Notes: generated by a model not told the origin, from the sequence alone. 64,000 nucleotides of DNA from Henckelia pumila (GCF_033568475.1 NC_133122.1:187445449-187509448), one strand, 5' to 3'; positions 11,399 to 24,025 are shown, numbered from the stretch's first letter. Numbers and translations: made by a program.

Positions 11399-13508
11399 TG
11401 TAGTAACCCGATATCTAATTTAAGTAATTAAGTGTATAAACATGTTAAGATGGTTTAAACATGATCATAGAATCTTGATTTGGGTTTATTTGAGTAGGAA
11501 AGCGAATTCAGAATGTCCAAAGATGGTCCAAAAGGTTCCAAGGACCAAAGCAGGTCGAAAGGTCCGAACATGATAACTAGGATGATCGGTGGTTCCGAAG
11601 TGATCGAAAGAAGCGATATAGTTCGGAATCAAAGGGTGAGTTCGAAAGCTTCGAACCTACGATCGAAAGTTTCGAAGTCTTGCAGGCAGACAGGGTATGG
11701 GTATGGGAATCAAAGGGTGAGTTCGAAAGCGATTATTGTTTTCAATTATTGATTAGTTTTTCTTCAACCAAGATGGCGAGATTGAGCCGAACAATTTTAT
11801 GTCGAACACGTGGATTTTGATTTGAGATTTTTAGATTTTTCTTCAAATTATTGATTGTTGGATTTATATTCTGTTTTTGTGAATAATCTGATCAATTGTT
11901 TGATTGTTTGTTAATTGATTCTGATTCGACAGAGAAGGAATTGATTTTGATCACTCCAAAATTGACATATGATAAAACCGACTAGAAATAGTATTCGGTT
12001 TCAGTATGCGGCTTTATGTGAAAACTGAATTCTCGTCATTCCTAATGCATTTGAATTTTATTAGAATTATAAAAATTAATTTGTCAAAATATTTGAATAG
12101 TTTTAACTGTTATACAAATAGACTGTTAAATAAATTAGGAGAATTCGCCGTGATTTAAGATTAAATATGGATCCTAGATTTTTCACTTGTTTGCATAGTT
12201 TGTTTGGTACATTCGTGTGTCTTGGTTGTCTTGTTTTAATTAAATTTATCTTCAGCTATTTCAATTCTTATTTATTAAGCAGTTCTTATTTTTAATTCTT
12301 ATTTTTATTCAATCTAAACCCTTTTATTATTTTTGTCTAGATTAAGCTAAATAATTAATTCTTGAGAATTGACTATAGTCTCTGTGGGATCGATACTTGG
12401 ACTCATTTCCACTTACTATTATTTTACCTAGTTCACTTGCTAGTTGATACCGAATTTAGCGGTCAGAGATCGATCGAAAGCACAATCGGAAGATCCGAAG
12501 TGGGATCGAAAGCTCTGATCGTTAGATCAAAAATTCCGATCTCCGCTTATAAATAGAGGCCGAGAGCTCCTCATTTCATGCTCATTCCTACTTCTTCCCT
12601 CTTGGTTCTAGCATGGTTTTAGGGCCTTTTTAAGTGTTGTTCTTGAGGGCCAGTATGCGACTCAACGCTGCCAGAGTTGTAGCGGAGTTGTGCCCAAGTT
12701 GTGGGGCTATCGTCATCAGTGGACAAATGACGAATGCAGGTATACTAATAGACTCAAATTAGTCTAAGTGACTATTTATTAGTCTAGTTAAGACTTTTAG
12801 AGAATAAGTAGTGATACAATGATTGTCTACTTATATTCTTGGACTAGAGGGCTTGTATCACTAGGTTGCTTACTTTGAGGTACGGATATACTATCTGAGA
12901 TACCCTAGTTGAGTATGTATTTTTAATGATTGCATGATTTATTTGGGATTGATTATATGTGCGTTTATTATCTGACAGATATTATGCTGCATGCATTGAC
13001 ACGTTGAGCCTGTGTTTCATTAATACTACCAATAAAGGGGTCGCTCAGCCCCAATATTTGCGGGTGGATTCCATGGTTTTGGATCCGGTGATAAGCCCAC
13101 AGGATTTATGGTAAGAGAGCCACCTCCTGATGCGACGGCCCAGCATGCTACATACCATGGGCCTTTGACTGAACAATGTTCGTTATAGGTTCCCAGTACC
13201 TTTTACTTGCATATGAACTCATAGCACTTGTACACTCATGCTTCGTACTTAGCTTTTTATGTTCACATCCTCGGTTTTGTTCTGGACACCCCATTCCATA
13301 AGGCAGGACTCAGGTTGGACGGACCTGGTGGTAGCGATCGTTGAGCTACATCAGGGTGGATTTGTATGTACTAGGTTTCTGTTGTATTTAGGATTTTAGA
13401 TTTTAGTTGTTTTAATTAAGTTTCCGCTGACTTTTCTGATTATCCCTTTTAATTTGATTTGCATGATTTAAGCTTTGGTTAATTAATGTTTCGAATTGGG
13501 TCACTATA
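11399..13508 (+). repeat. Gypsy LTR copy 1 with embedded foreign segment
   Basis: An LTR with arrays of TCGAAAG/TTCGAA-type palindromic units, a TATA box (TATAAATAG, 12548-12556), a CGCTCAGCCCC hairpin (about 13032) and the GGACACCCCATTCC block (about 13285). A 25-base direct repeat occurs at 11625-11649 and 11706-11730. The AT-rich stretch 11731 to about 12445 looks foreign; its right end (CTCTGTGGGATCGATACTTG) resembles the end of another gypsy LTR type. Confidence 0.6.
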
Positions 13509-14802
13509 GGTTTTGATTGCGTGATTGGGCTGGTGACAGTTTGGAAGCTCCGAACCAAAGTTCGCAAGGTCCGAACAGTGTCGGAAGCAGTGAGTTTTCC
13601 AATCAGGGGCACATGTTCGATAGCCAGAGATCGAAAGGACAATTGAAAGCTCCAAAGAGCGTTCGGGATGCCCAAACTGGCGATCGAAAGGTCCGATCTT
13701 CGTCTATTAATAGAGGCGATATTTCACATAGTTAGTGCATGTTTTAGGTGTGGGTTTCGAGCCAGTGTCTGAATCTTAGTGTTTTAGTCATCTTTTCGAG
13801 GGTCGGACGTTAGCAAAGTGATACGGGGATTGTAGCTGAGCCGTGGTTGGGTCAGGGTCTTCAACATCAGCATACTAACGACGGACGCACATATAAGTCT
13901 GGACTCTTATTAGCTATTGGGAGTAGCTATTAGTCTAGTTACTAATTTTTAGATAAGTATTGGTAATATGATGTTGTCTTGACTTGTAGGCTTGGATTGT
14001 AGACAGTTGTCTGCTAGGCCAATAGTAGGTACACAAGTACTGACTGAGATAGACAGCGATTATGCATGTTTATATGTTGTATTATTATGTGTTGCATTAC
14101 TATCTGCATGAGATGCATGATATTACTGTTCATGGTTTATATAGCATTAACATATCATGTTGAGCATGTATATTCTTTCAAAAGATAGCCTGTTGTTTCT
14201 AAGGCCGCTCAGCCCTAGGGTTTCTTTGTATGATCGGGTACCGTGTGACCACCACTGTATTTATGGAGCAGCGTGTGCGGTTTTACCCAGGACGGTGATA
14301 GTCCAAAATCAGGTTTCAGTATGTGTGCCACCCACTGTATCTTCGGAGAAGCGTGCGCATACTGGAGGCTCCTTTATTATGAGCATGTTGTTCCAGATCT
14401 TGATCTCAGTGTACCAGAGCATTCATTATTTCATGTTGCATGCATTATATTGACTTGTGTACTCATACTTTGCGTTCTGGGCATTAGCGCTCACGTACCT
14501 ATTTTTATCTCGAGCATCCTATTCGATGAGAAATGTTTGAAGGTGGATCAGGATCGAGTTCAGTGATTGATCAATGATCAGGACCTTGTAGCAATAGATT
14601 GCTATATTTTTTCAGTTTTATACTTTGTTTCAGTATCTATTCGATTTATTTGTATTGATTAGGTTCCAGTGATTTACCGGTTGTATTCTTCCGGGTTGTT
14701 AGATGGTTTAAGTTTCCCGCAGTTTCTCTGATTATCATTGTTTAAGTTTTAATTTCACGAGTAAGATTTATTTAGTAGGCGATTTCGGAATGGGTCGTTA
14801 TA
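13509..14802 (+). repeat. Gypsy LTR copy 2, 5'-truncated
   Basis: Carries TTCGAA/CCGAAC units, a TATTAATAGAGG TATA-like box near 13706, the ACTAACGACGGACG block, the CCGCTCAGCCCTAGGG hairpin near 14204 and the GGGTCGTTATA end. Its start is missing, as it abuts copy 1 directly. Confidence 0.6.
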
Positions 14803-16540
14803 GCTTGTCCATTTTATTACTGCATCTACCTCCTCGCTTGATGCTTGGACAAAACTAGCCAAAACCTATGCTGCCCCAAGTCCCAGTCGCATTCTCCAAC
14901 TCAAAAATCAACTTTCCAATCCAGTCAAAGGCTCCAAAACCATTACCGACTTCATGCATGACATCAAGACCAATGGTGATGTCCTCGCTCTTATGAATGT
15001 TTCTTATGATCCCGAGGATCTTACACTGAAAATTCTCAATGGTCTGGACGATGCCTACAAGGAACTCTCTCATGCCATCCAAGCTCATGAATTTGATGCA
15101 CTGCTACGAAATGGTACCTGAGATCTTGTTCCCTCTGATCCAAGTCAGAATATTTTTGGATGCAAATTGGTATTTCGAATCAAATGTAATCCTGATGGGT
15201 CAGTGTATCGGTTTAAAGCTCGTCTTGTTGCTAAAGGGTTTCACCAGCACCCTGGCATTGAATACAGTGACACATTCAACCATGCGGTCAAGCCTACCAC
15301 TGTTCGTCTTCTCTTGAGACTTGTTGTGCATCGGGGCTGGACCTTGAGATAGCTTGATGTAAACAACGCCTTTCTTCAGGGATCCTTGGATGAGGAGGTT
15401 TTTATGGCTCAACCCCTCAGGTTTTGTGACAACAACTTTCCTGCCTATGTCTGCAAACTTAAGAAAGCCATTTATGGTCTTAAACAGATGCCTCATTCCT
15501 GGTTTCATGCACTGCGCCCCTTCCTATTGGGTCTTGGCTTCTCTAACTCCCTCTATAATGCCTCACTGTTTATTCTCCATCGCCAGTCTAGCACACTTTA
15601 TTTTCTGGTATATGTTGATGATTTGATTGTTACAGGTAGTTTTCCGTCTCTTATTGATGAAGTCATCAACAAACTAGTAGCCCGATTCTCTCTCAAAGAC
15701 TTAGGCCAATTATCATATTTTTTGGCCGTTGAGGTTATCCCTCAATCAGGTGGCCTCACTCTCTATCAAAACAAGTACATTGTTTATCTCATTTCTCGCT
15801 TCAATATGCTGAATGCTAAACATGTACAAACACTGCTGGCTACAAGAACCACTTTATCTCTTCACAATGGTGCTACATCTACTGATGCATCTCGCTAAAG
15901 ACAGGTTGTCGCAGTCTCCAGTATATTCTCCTTACATGCCCTGATGTGGCTTTTGCTGTCAATCGCTTGTCACAATTTATGCACTCTCCTTATGAGCATC
16001 ATTGGGTGCTGTCAAGCGCTTACTTCGTTATTTCAATGGAACTCCTAATTATGGTCTGCATATATCTCCAGAAGGATATTTCTTCTTACATGGCTTCACT
16101 GATGCCGATTGGACTGGAAAACTGATGATTGTTGTTGTACTGTAGCCTACATAATTTTCTTGGGCCTCAATCCGATCTCATGGAGCTCCAAAATGCAAAG
16201 GTTTGTTGCTCGATCCTCCACTGAAGCTGAATATTGCACAATTGCTTCTAGTGCAGCCGAACTCACGTGGATTTGTTCTCTACTTCCTGATCTCGGCATA
16301 TCTCTCCCATTTGTTCCTGTGATGTATAATGACAATATTGGGACCACTTTTCTCTGTGCTAATACGGTTTTCCACTCTTGCATGAAGAACATTGCACTGG
16401 ACTATCACATTGTTTGAGAGTTGGTTCAGCGATCACAGTTGCAGATCTCCCATGTTTCTTCTCAAGACCAGCTAGCGGATGCGCTCACCAAACCGCTGTC
16501 CTTCGCTCTCCTTCGTGACTTAACATTCAAGATTGGTGTT
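14803..16540 (+). pseudogene. Outer copia Gag remainder fused to RT and RNase H
   Basis: Positions 14803-15105 continue Gag (TASTSSLDAWTKLAKTYAAP, LKNQLSNPVKGSKTITDF, GLDDAYKELSHAIQA). At about 15090-15106 Gag joins straight to the start of RT ([27 protein letters not shown]), so the Gag C-terminus, protease and integrase are gone. RT keeps LDVNNAFLQG and LYFLVYVDDLIVTG; RNase H keeps RSSTEAEYCTIAS and DQLADALTKPLS. In-frame stops occur at 15350, 15896 and 16415. The family is close to the nested minus-strand copia. Confidence 0.85.
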
Positions 16541-16568
16541 TTTCATAAACCACCATCTTGAGGGAACA

Positions 16569-16783
16569 TGTTAGAAAATATTCGTGTATTCACAATATTT
16601 GTATTGATCTCTTATTATTATATATCTTATTAGTTTATCTCGTTAGTAGTTTCTATGTAAATCTCACTGTAAGTAAGAAATTTATCTTGTACATATCTTT
16701 ACGCTTTCATAGAAACACACTTTGTATATCTATATATATTGATTGTTAATATCAATAAAATATCAAGTTCCATAAGCTCTGTA
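16569..16783 (+). repeat. 3' LTR of the outer copia element
   Basis: Starts TGTTAGAAAATATTCG after the purine run TTGAGGGAACA and aligns with 6247-6499. CATGA follows at 16784-16788 as the second copy of the target duplication. Confidence 0.85.
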
Positions 16784-16788
16784 CATGA

Positions 16789-17951
16789 TACTTTGGGAGT
16801 TTGTTGCAAGTGAGTAATATTTGACATAGAAATCCAATAAAAAATGTTCTTTCAAGCACCTATTGATTGGCACTTTGCTCTCGATTTAATTAGTTATGCT
16901 AGCTAGCTCTACGCCAGAAAGTGAGAATTATAAATAACTATAGAGAATGTTAATTCCGGTAGTTAAAAGATGTTGTTTGTTAAATTTCGTGTATAATATT
17001 TTAGTTTTGTTTTTGATTGGCCAAGGGTTGAGTTGTGCCAAAACTCTAGAAGGTGTTGGGGGTGTGCCAATGTGCTACGAGATGTGGTGATATCAGTTGG
17101 GAATTACAGAGTGGGTGAGGTGGTTGGAGTTGTCTTGTGTATAGCCAAGGAAAGGAGTTTGGGTGGCGTCTTATCTTACCTTATTCGTATTTTTCATATA
17201 TCATGACTTGAATGTTGAAGAGGTTATGCCGTAACACACATCTTTTATTATTTCGTTCGTGATTTTAGGTTCGCTCTAGGTCGGAGACATTAGCTTAATT
17301 GGATCGGTTTCTGGGTATTGGAAAATAATCATCTAATTTTAGAGAGTGACGCATTTGAACCAAATACAAAGAATTTATATATACAGTATAAAGGTTAATT
17401 TTAAGATTACTCGGGTAGAGTTTTGGAATATTTCTAGGAGGCACTTTTGAGTTTTTTCTTCATGAAATTTTAAAAGAAACACAAATTTTGTGAAAAAAAA
17501 ACTTAAAAATATTTCCTAAAAAGATTCAAAACACTACTTTAGATATGTTGAAATATATGATTTTACAAGCAAGCACACAGTTATGTATAAACATTAAAGG
17601 AAATTGTACTTTTTTCTTTTTAATTGGAAGCACAATCCAGCCAGCGTTCAAAATAATTGTCAAATAAATAGTTTAATTTTCCCTCTCCACTTGTGGTAGC
17701 TTGAGGTGGGCTAGCGGGCAACCGGCCCGACGGCCTACGGCCTACGTGTAATTTGGGCGGCGGACGGATTAACCAACCCGACGGCCTATGTGTAATTTGG
17801 AGGGTTTTGGCGGGCCAACCTGCAACCCACCACAAACCACCATTAGAAGTTGAAAAATTGGCAACCCAACCTATCTATTTTTGTATGGCGGGGGTGAGCC
17901 AACCCGACGGACCTAGCCTATTTTAAAACCTTTAATGATAGCTTTGCATTT
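16789..17951. other. Intergenic DNA with a GC-rich patch
   Basis: No gene seen. Positions about 17690-17930 stand out with repeated GGCGGGCCAACC/CAACCCGACGG blocks on both strands, which looks like the inside of a non-autonomous DNA transposon (hAT-like by composition), but I could not find matching ends. The rest is AT-rich without motifs. Confidence 0.5.
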
Positions 17952-17959
17952 ATCTGATC

Positions 17960-18470
17960 TAGGGATGATCACGGTGCAGTTTTTGTGATTTTTTCGAAGA
18001 AAGTCAAACCTAAATTGTCACTTGCGGTTCGGTTATTTTATTTTTTTTAATTGCAATTTTGCATGTAAAATCGGTTTGCGGTTTTGGGCGGTTTTAAGCA
18101 GTGGCGTTCGATTTGCGGTTTTTTTTTATGATAAATAAAATTAAAAAAATTGAACTATTTAAATTATTTAGAACAATGAATGATAACCATAATAAACAAA
18201 ATCAAACTATATAAAAAACAATCAAACGACAAAATAAAAGTGGAGGTGACACAAGTAGGAAATCTATTGTGTATATAATGCTAGTTATTAAATACAAACC
18301 TAGCTAAATAAAATTATACATGACCGGTTTTGGACAAATATTATAACCGCACCGTAGGGGCGGGACAGTTTCTTTCCTTTTTTTTCCCTAACCGAGGTTA
18401 TTTTGAAAAAATGAGATACAACGGTGTGATGCGATCGGTTCGGGCGGTTTTTGAAAAATTTTGACCCCTA
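17960..18470. mobile_element. hAT-like non-autonomous element
   Basis: A 511-base element with short terminal inverted repeats (TAGGGATGATC at the left, TAGGGGTCAAA read inward from the right) and an exact 8-base flanking duplication ATCTGATC (17952-17959 and 18471-18478), the hAT signature. Inside are repeated GCGGTT and CGGTTCGGGCGG subterminal motifs on both sides, likely transposase-binding repeats. There is no coding region. Confidence 0.8.
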
Positions 18471-18478
18471 ATCTGATC

Positions 18479-21400
18479 TTAGAATAGAACACAAATAATT
18501 ATGTTATCATTATGCTAATTGTACGTAGACATTAAAATTATGTTTTGTGCTAGCTGCTTGCCCTCTACTTAGGTCGATCATGATTTAATTAAATCAATAC
18601 GTAATATGGTATGTATGGTGTAAAAAAATCGAGTCGATTGATAATATTGGTATTTGGAATTATCGAATTCCGGTAGAATGCGAGTATGTATGAACTTTTT
18701 TTTTCAAGTTGAAATCGAGCTCAAATTGTTTTATTCGACAGTTCATGAACCTTAATATTTTATTAAAATGATATAATTATATATTATATATAGTATATTT
18801 AGATTTTTGAGCCTTTATTTAATTTCAAATAGCTCTTGTTGTTCGACTATTTTGAGCCTCGATTCGAACTGATCAATTCGAGTACAAAAATATTAAAATT
18901 TTAAAACGAAGAAATTGAATTTGAGCTCAAATATATCTGATTCAAGCCCTAAAATTTTTATTCATATTTGGTTAATTTACACCCACAAATTGGTACAAGT
19001 GATAGAAAAATAAAAATTTTGTCAAAAAAAAAGATTTAAAAATTTTGTAGGTGCTTACCATAATGTCTACCCAAACTATCAAACGACTCAAATCTTAAAC
19101 TATGAAATTTGATACATTCACGTACGGGCGCGCGCACACACAAGCATACACATGCACATTAAATTGGTGACAAATTATCGAAGATGTATCTATTACACCT
19201 TGTGGGCTACGTAGAATAAGATTGCAGGTTGGGCAAAATAATAATTGGCTATATATGTAATTATGTGACTTAATTGGACAAACATAACCTTGAGAAATAT
19301 CCATTATTGGTAACATACTTTCCCCCACGTCACAGCATCACCCAAATCACTTCAAATTATTATACATCACTAATAGCTGCTTAATTAACCACTATTTTGA
19401 ATCAAAAAATGTCATGCTTATGGCGGTCTAATTTTTTCCCATACGAGTCTATCACTTACTAAGCGATAATAAATAATAATACTAAAGAAGTAAAGAGGGG
19501 AGCTATTTTTGAAAGGATAAAAATAAAATTTTTGTGCATATTTGAACATGACAAATTCCTCAACTGAGTAGGTAGGTAGGAGGTAGGTATGTGATAGGGG
19601 CTATTAAGAATATGTAGCACAGTAAATAAATGAAAAAAAAAAAGTGATGCCAAAAGAGGGAGAAATGGAAATCGAAGGATTGGACCAGAAAATCCAAGCA
19701 AGATCTAATATATATTGTATTATAAATAAATAAAAAAAGAGAAGAGTAATAAAGTGGATAATGGAAAGCAACCTATCTCAGAAATGACCATAGGAGTCTG
19801 TAGTAACCTGCAGATTATAAGTCACCCATTTCCCTTTTACATCTTTTCCTTTTCTAGACAAAGAACTTTGTAAATCTTCTCACCTAAATACAGCCCATCA
19901 TATATTGTGCATCTATCTATCTAGCTACTGATCTATCACCTACGATCATCACTGTGAAAACAGTTTTCTTATAGCCTATTCCCTTGTTCAATTTTGCGTT
20001 TTAGTTAACTGATTTTTAATATTCGGCTATTTGTTTGCGTGACATAAAATATATGTTTACGACCGATCACTTACACGCATCCGAGAAATTTCCCAAGGTC
20101 ACCCTTCTATAATTGTTCACAAGTCAAACACGTTTAATTTTTGAGTTTTTATGTAATGAGAACTCGAAAAGAAAATGTGACTTGTTAACGTGGGTATTAC
20201 ATATCAAATCGTTTAAGTCCTTCTCAACTGTACACTCTCATTCCGGTTTAAGATTGATTTATTCATGTTCTCTTTCGCATACAAGCCAACCAAGTCACTC
20301 CTTGTCCGTGTCAAACAAGTTTAATTTTTGGTATCGACGATTATTTTCCGTCCTCTTATTAGACACATGCATCACGTTCGATGTTTTGTTAAGTTAGTAA
20401 TCCGATCAAAATAACCATAAATTAAAATTTTGCATTGTTTAAAAAGAAAATTTAAAAGAATAGAAAGCATGGGAAATGAAATAAAGGGCGAGGACAAATC
20501 CACGCCATACAAGTACCCCACCATTTAAAACTCTCATGGCCAATTTTCAGTTGATCCCCATTCTCTCTCCCTCTCTTCTGAGAGGTCATAGTCCAAAGCA
20601 TGAGTGTCATGTCGTATTCACCATAATATTCTATCTCCACAGCCCCAACATTGATTAAATGCATATCTTGTTATATATTCCCTTAAACTGGAAAAATAAA
20701 AATAAAAATAAAAATAAAAATAAAAATATACTTTGCTATGTTGAACTGTTACGTATCAATATCACATCGATCAAATCGTCAAACGTAAAAGGAGGATTTG
20801 GACCCAACATTTCAATTTTTGTTTATAAAGTCATTGTATCTTAATTATAAGCATATATACATCAAATTATGTATCTCGTGTTCAGTAATTTTTTTTATGT
20901 AAATATCATATAAGAAATAAAAAAATGTAAAGACTATAATTTTTAATTATATTTTCTAATATTTAATCAGAATATAATTGCTGAAAGACAAAAATTATTA
21001 TCTATTTATATATTTGTGATATGTTTTTTAAAAATATGTTCAGATATGTGATCATTTAAGTTCATATACGATTGAAATTTGAAGCAGACCATGAAATTCA
21101 ATTTGAATATATAAGATCGAGATCATACAAGAGATTTTTGTCTAATTATATATAAACTAATGGTCTTTGCATGCGTGTTTATACAATTGAAATTTTTATC
21201 CAAACATGACAATTTTTTTATTTTCAAATTAATGATTTTTCATAGTTTTTATTAAGAGTGGTGAACTATCTAAAGGTTTTTTTAAAAAAAAAATTGCTAG
21301 ATTTACACTTTATAGTGTACACCAAGACTTACATGTGATTTACCAAATACAAAATTACCTATGAAAAAAAATAATATTTTGGTAGCAGCAAAATTTTGTA

Positions 21401-21707
21401 ATTGATAAGCCAAAATGTAAGTCAAAGTTTATTACTCTTTAAAATATAGGTGAAGATGTGAGTGTACGTATATTAAAAATATAGATAATGAAAGATAAGA
21501 TTGAAGATTTAAAATGAAATGTTATTTTAGAAAAATATAAAAAATTATCAACAAAGCTATACAATAAAGATATAATTGTAATTTCAAATAAAATTTAATC
21601 AAATAAATTGAAAGTTAGTTAATATAAATGCTGCCACCACTTTTATTAAGTAAGATTTATGAAAGTGAATGATTCTGTCCAATCTTGGTGTCACTTTCTA
21701 TGATCGC
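18479..21707. other. AT-rich intergenic DNA, no gene seen
   Basis: Open frames are short and resemble no known protein. Visible features are a short GCGCGCGCACACAC run near 19128 and an (AAAAAT)n microsatellite at about 20694-20727. Positions 20440-20670 are less AT-rich with pyrimidine tracts, but no exon structure is recognisable. Confidence 0.6.
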
Positions 21708-21725
21708 AAAATCATCTAATTGTCG

Positions 21726-21942
21726 CTCCAAAAGGTGTCCAAGTTGGTGGAGTAGGTGAACTCTTGGCTATAAGTCAGAAGTTCGATTTTCCCTACCAAC
21801 ACCTTCTTGAACTAGTCTATCACACATGGCTTGCCTAGTGTGGTTTACCTGACTAGCGTAGTTTGCAGACTATTGCGTTAGTCCGAGGGTTTACCCAAAG
21901 CGCACTGAAAGATAACGACTGCGGGTTCCCACGTCACAAAAA
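21726..21942 (+). mobile_element. tRNA-derived SINE with long target duplication
   Basis: About 217 bases. The head carries RNA polymerase III promoter boxes: an A-box-like segment in TCCAAGTTGGTGGAGTAGG and a B box around GAAGTTCGATTTTCC (about 21777-21792). The body (GGCTTGCCTAGTGTGG, TTAGTCCGAGGGTTTACCC) has the look of plant Au-type SINEs, by recollection rather than alignment. It ends in a short A-run. An 18-base duplication, two mismatches, flanks it (21708-21725 and 21943-21960), as expected of LINE-assisted insertion. Confidence 0.8.
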
Positions 21943-22130
21943 AAATCATCTGATTGCCGCATAAAAATGAAATGTTATAAAACACAGTTAAGTTTTTAGA
22001 TAACAACATTATCCTACTGAATTAATTAGTTTTATTATTTACCAAGAAAATTTTGATAATTATTAATAATAAAATTTGGTAGATAATTTCTATGGGCTAT
22101 CAGTTCTTACTATACTAAAGTTATCTGTAA

Positions 22131-22813
22131 GAGCATCTCGAACCATCCTCCATTTTGGAAGATTTCTCCAGAATGGAGGATGGTTTGGCCTTCAATCATA
22201 CTCTATTTGCATCCTTCAAAATAGAGGATGCTATAGTGATCCTCCAATATGGAGGGAACACTGTTCAAATGAAGTATGGTTTTGGAGGACTGTTTCAAAT
22301 TATTTTATATTATTTTCAATTTTTATATTAAATATTAGTGGGTTAATTGGTCCAATTTTTATTAATTTTAGTGTTCTCTCATTTTTAATTTGATCCATTT
22401 TATTTTTAAAATTAATTTCAGTGTTTCATTTTTTTAGTTTAGTTAAAATTTATTTGATTTTTTTAATTTTTTAATAAATTAATTGTTAATTTATTATTTT
22501 TAAATAACATTAAATTGAAATTAGTTGTTATTATTTTTTAATTGGTCCCTGTTTCATTATATGTATAACATTATAATACATAATTATTAATATATTGCAC
22601 GATTTTTATTTTAATCATATCCAATTAATACAGTTGAAAAATATATTATGTAATTATTTTATTATATATATATATATATGTTTAAAATAAAAAAATTAAG
22701 TATTTGGTAATATTTAGAGGATATGGATTGGAGAAGTTTTTGAAAATAAAGATCGCGAATCTCTATTTTAAAAGATAAATGATGAAATTTAAAGGATATG
22801 AGTTGGAGATGTC
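22131..22813. mobile_element. PIF/Harbinger-like MITE
   Basis: A 683-base element with inverted ends (GAGCATCTCGAACC at left; GACATCTCCAACTC read inward from right) and the 3-base duplication TAA (22128-22130 and 22814-22816), which fits PIF/Harbinger. Just inside the left end a perfect 14-base inverted repeat forms a hairpin (22141-22154 with 22172-22185). The interior is very AT-rich and non-coding. Confidence 0.7.
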
Positions 22814-22816
22814 TAA

Positions 22817-23620
22817 AGTAAACTAAATCTTTGTTTTGAGTCGGTAAATCCTAAAGATCTCCAAGCTCATTGTGGGAATAAATTTTTTTTAAAAAAAAAA
22901 AATTTGCTATGTTAAATATGTCACATCACATTGCATCACAATAAAATTCGTATTGAAAGTTCCCGATTTCATCGTAATTTCTATTTCCTTGCATTCAAAA
23001 TATCACGCAATACCAAAAAAATTATATAGGTAATAAAAGTTTTAAGTTTTGTGAGCACAGAATACTTTATTAATCTCTACGTACTAATTTGAGCTCTTAC
23101 TTCTATAGTTCTTATTCATCTTTCCATTCAACTATTTGAATATTTAGTGCAGAGTAAAGGGATGACTTTATTTGAAAACGAACTACTCCACTTTATGACA
23201 AAGCTTGTCGGTTGACCAATAGGAGCTCTAAATTTGTGCTAATAATTAAGGTCCAATGGTTGTAGTACTGAAATCAAAGTGAAACTATGGCGTATAAATT
23301 TATAATAAACCTGTATCTAGATGTCTATCTACTAAATTAAGCCTTTAGACTTGGAACGTTGATATGATTTTTTTTTAATTTTATTGTCTTCTTTTTTTTT
23401 TTTTGAGAGGTATTTTATTGTCTTCATTTGTACCATTTTCCTGTTTTTTTTTGGTTCCCTTAAATTTTTCCCCTTTTTCCTTCAAATTTCTATATTCTAT
23501 ATATAGGATTTTTTGTATTTTGTATTTTGTATTTTAACATTTATTTTTCTTTATTTTTTGGTTTTTCGTTATGAAAAATAGATTATACAAACTTGTAACA
23601 CGTACACTCGGGTACGTACT

Positions 23621-23655
<35 letters not shown>

Positions 23656-23987
23656 AAAGCAAAATTAGCATGATTATAAGTGCATTGCAATGATTTTAAA
23701 GCAATCACTAATATTACAACAATCCTAGGAGGAGCTCTAACCCTTAAAGAAGATGAAGACAAAAGCAGAACAAAAGGAAAGAATTTATGGCATATAAAAC
23801 ATTTAATTCAACTGCAAACACTGTGGCCCTCTCCACAGGAAGGGTGCCTTTCATGTCCGCTTATATGGGATTCCAAATGCGTTGAAAAACATATTAATTT
23901 GAAGTTATAATTTTACTGCTTGCCTTGTGGTAATTGGGTTTTGGGCATCCATTTTGAGGATGGAATGAACTATATTATATTTTCCGC

Positions 23988-24025
<38 letters not shown>
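22817..24025. other. AT-rich intergenic DNA with TA microsatellites
   Basis: No gene seen. Contains T-rich stretches (23360-23550), a TATTTTG triplication near 23515, and (TA)n runs at about 23622-23652 and 23991-24025. The second run borders the foldback element. Confidence 0.6.

Larger units (their letters stand above)
11399..14802 (+). mobile_element. Composite gypsy (Tekay/Del-like) LTR insertion
   Basis: Begins TGTAGTAACCCG and ends GGGTCGTTATA, the ends of one gypsy LTR superfamily seen five more times in this window. It splits the outer copia Gag, whose reading resumes directly afterwards. Flanks GCTCA (left) and GCTTG (right) differ by two transitions, plausible for an aged 5-base duplication. 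It is not one clean LTR: 11399-13508 ends with its own GGGTCACTATA, and 13509-14802 is a second, diverged LTR lacking its start. No coding region or primer site lies between the two. Confidence 0.65.
6242..16788 (+). mobile_element. Ty1/copia retrotransposon carrying two nested insertions
   Basis: Two related LTRs (6247-6499 and 16569-16783) bound the element, and CATGA flanks it on both sides (6242-6246 and 16784-16788), a 5-base target duplication. Internal parts in order are a PBS-like TGGTTGCAG at 6500, a leader, gag pieces (11144-11398 and 14803-15105), reverse transcriptase and RNase H (15106-16540), and a purine tract before 16569. It is split by an opposite copia element (6585-11083) and by gypsy LTR sequence (11399-14802). 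Protease and integrase are missing and stops are present, so it cannot be autonomous. The LTR ends in TA rather than the usual CA. Confidence 0.85.

Noticed and set aside
14157-14566. Two overlapping frames of about 97 codons
   Set aside because: They fall wholly inside LTR sequence shared with other LTRs that lack the frame.
19120-19160. GCGCGC/CACACA run as a Z-DNA-forming regulatory site
   Set aside because: Short, imperfect and not next to any gene; nothing else supports a role.
20113-20397. A 94-codon plus-strand frame as a possible small protein
   Set aside because: No homology I recognise, no splice or promoter context, and composition typical of the surrounding intergenic DNA.
21777-21792. 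A tRNA gene at the B-box-like sequence
   Set aside because: No cloverleaf can be folded with proper acceptor and anticodon stems; the SINE tail and long target duplication explain it.
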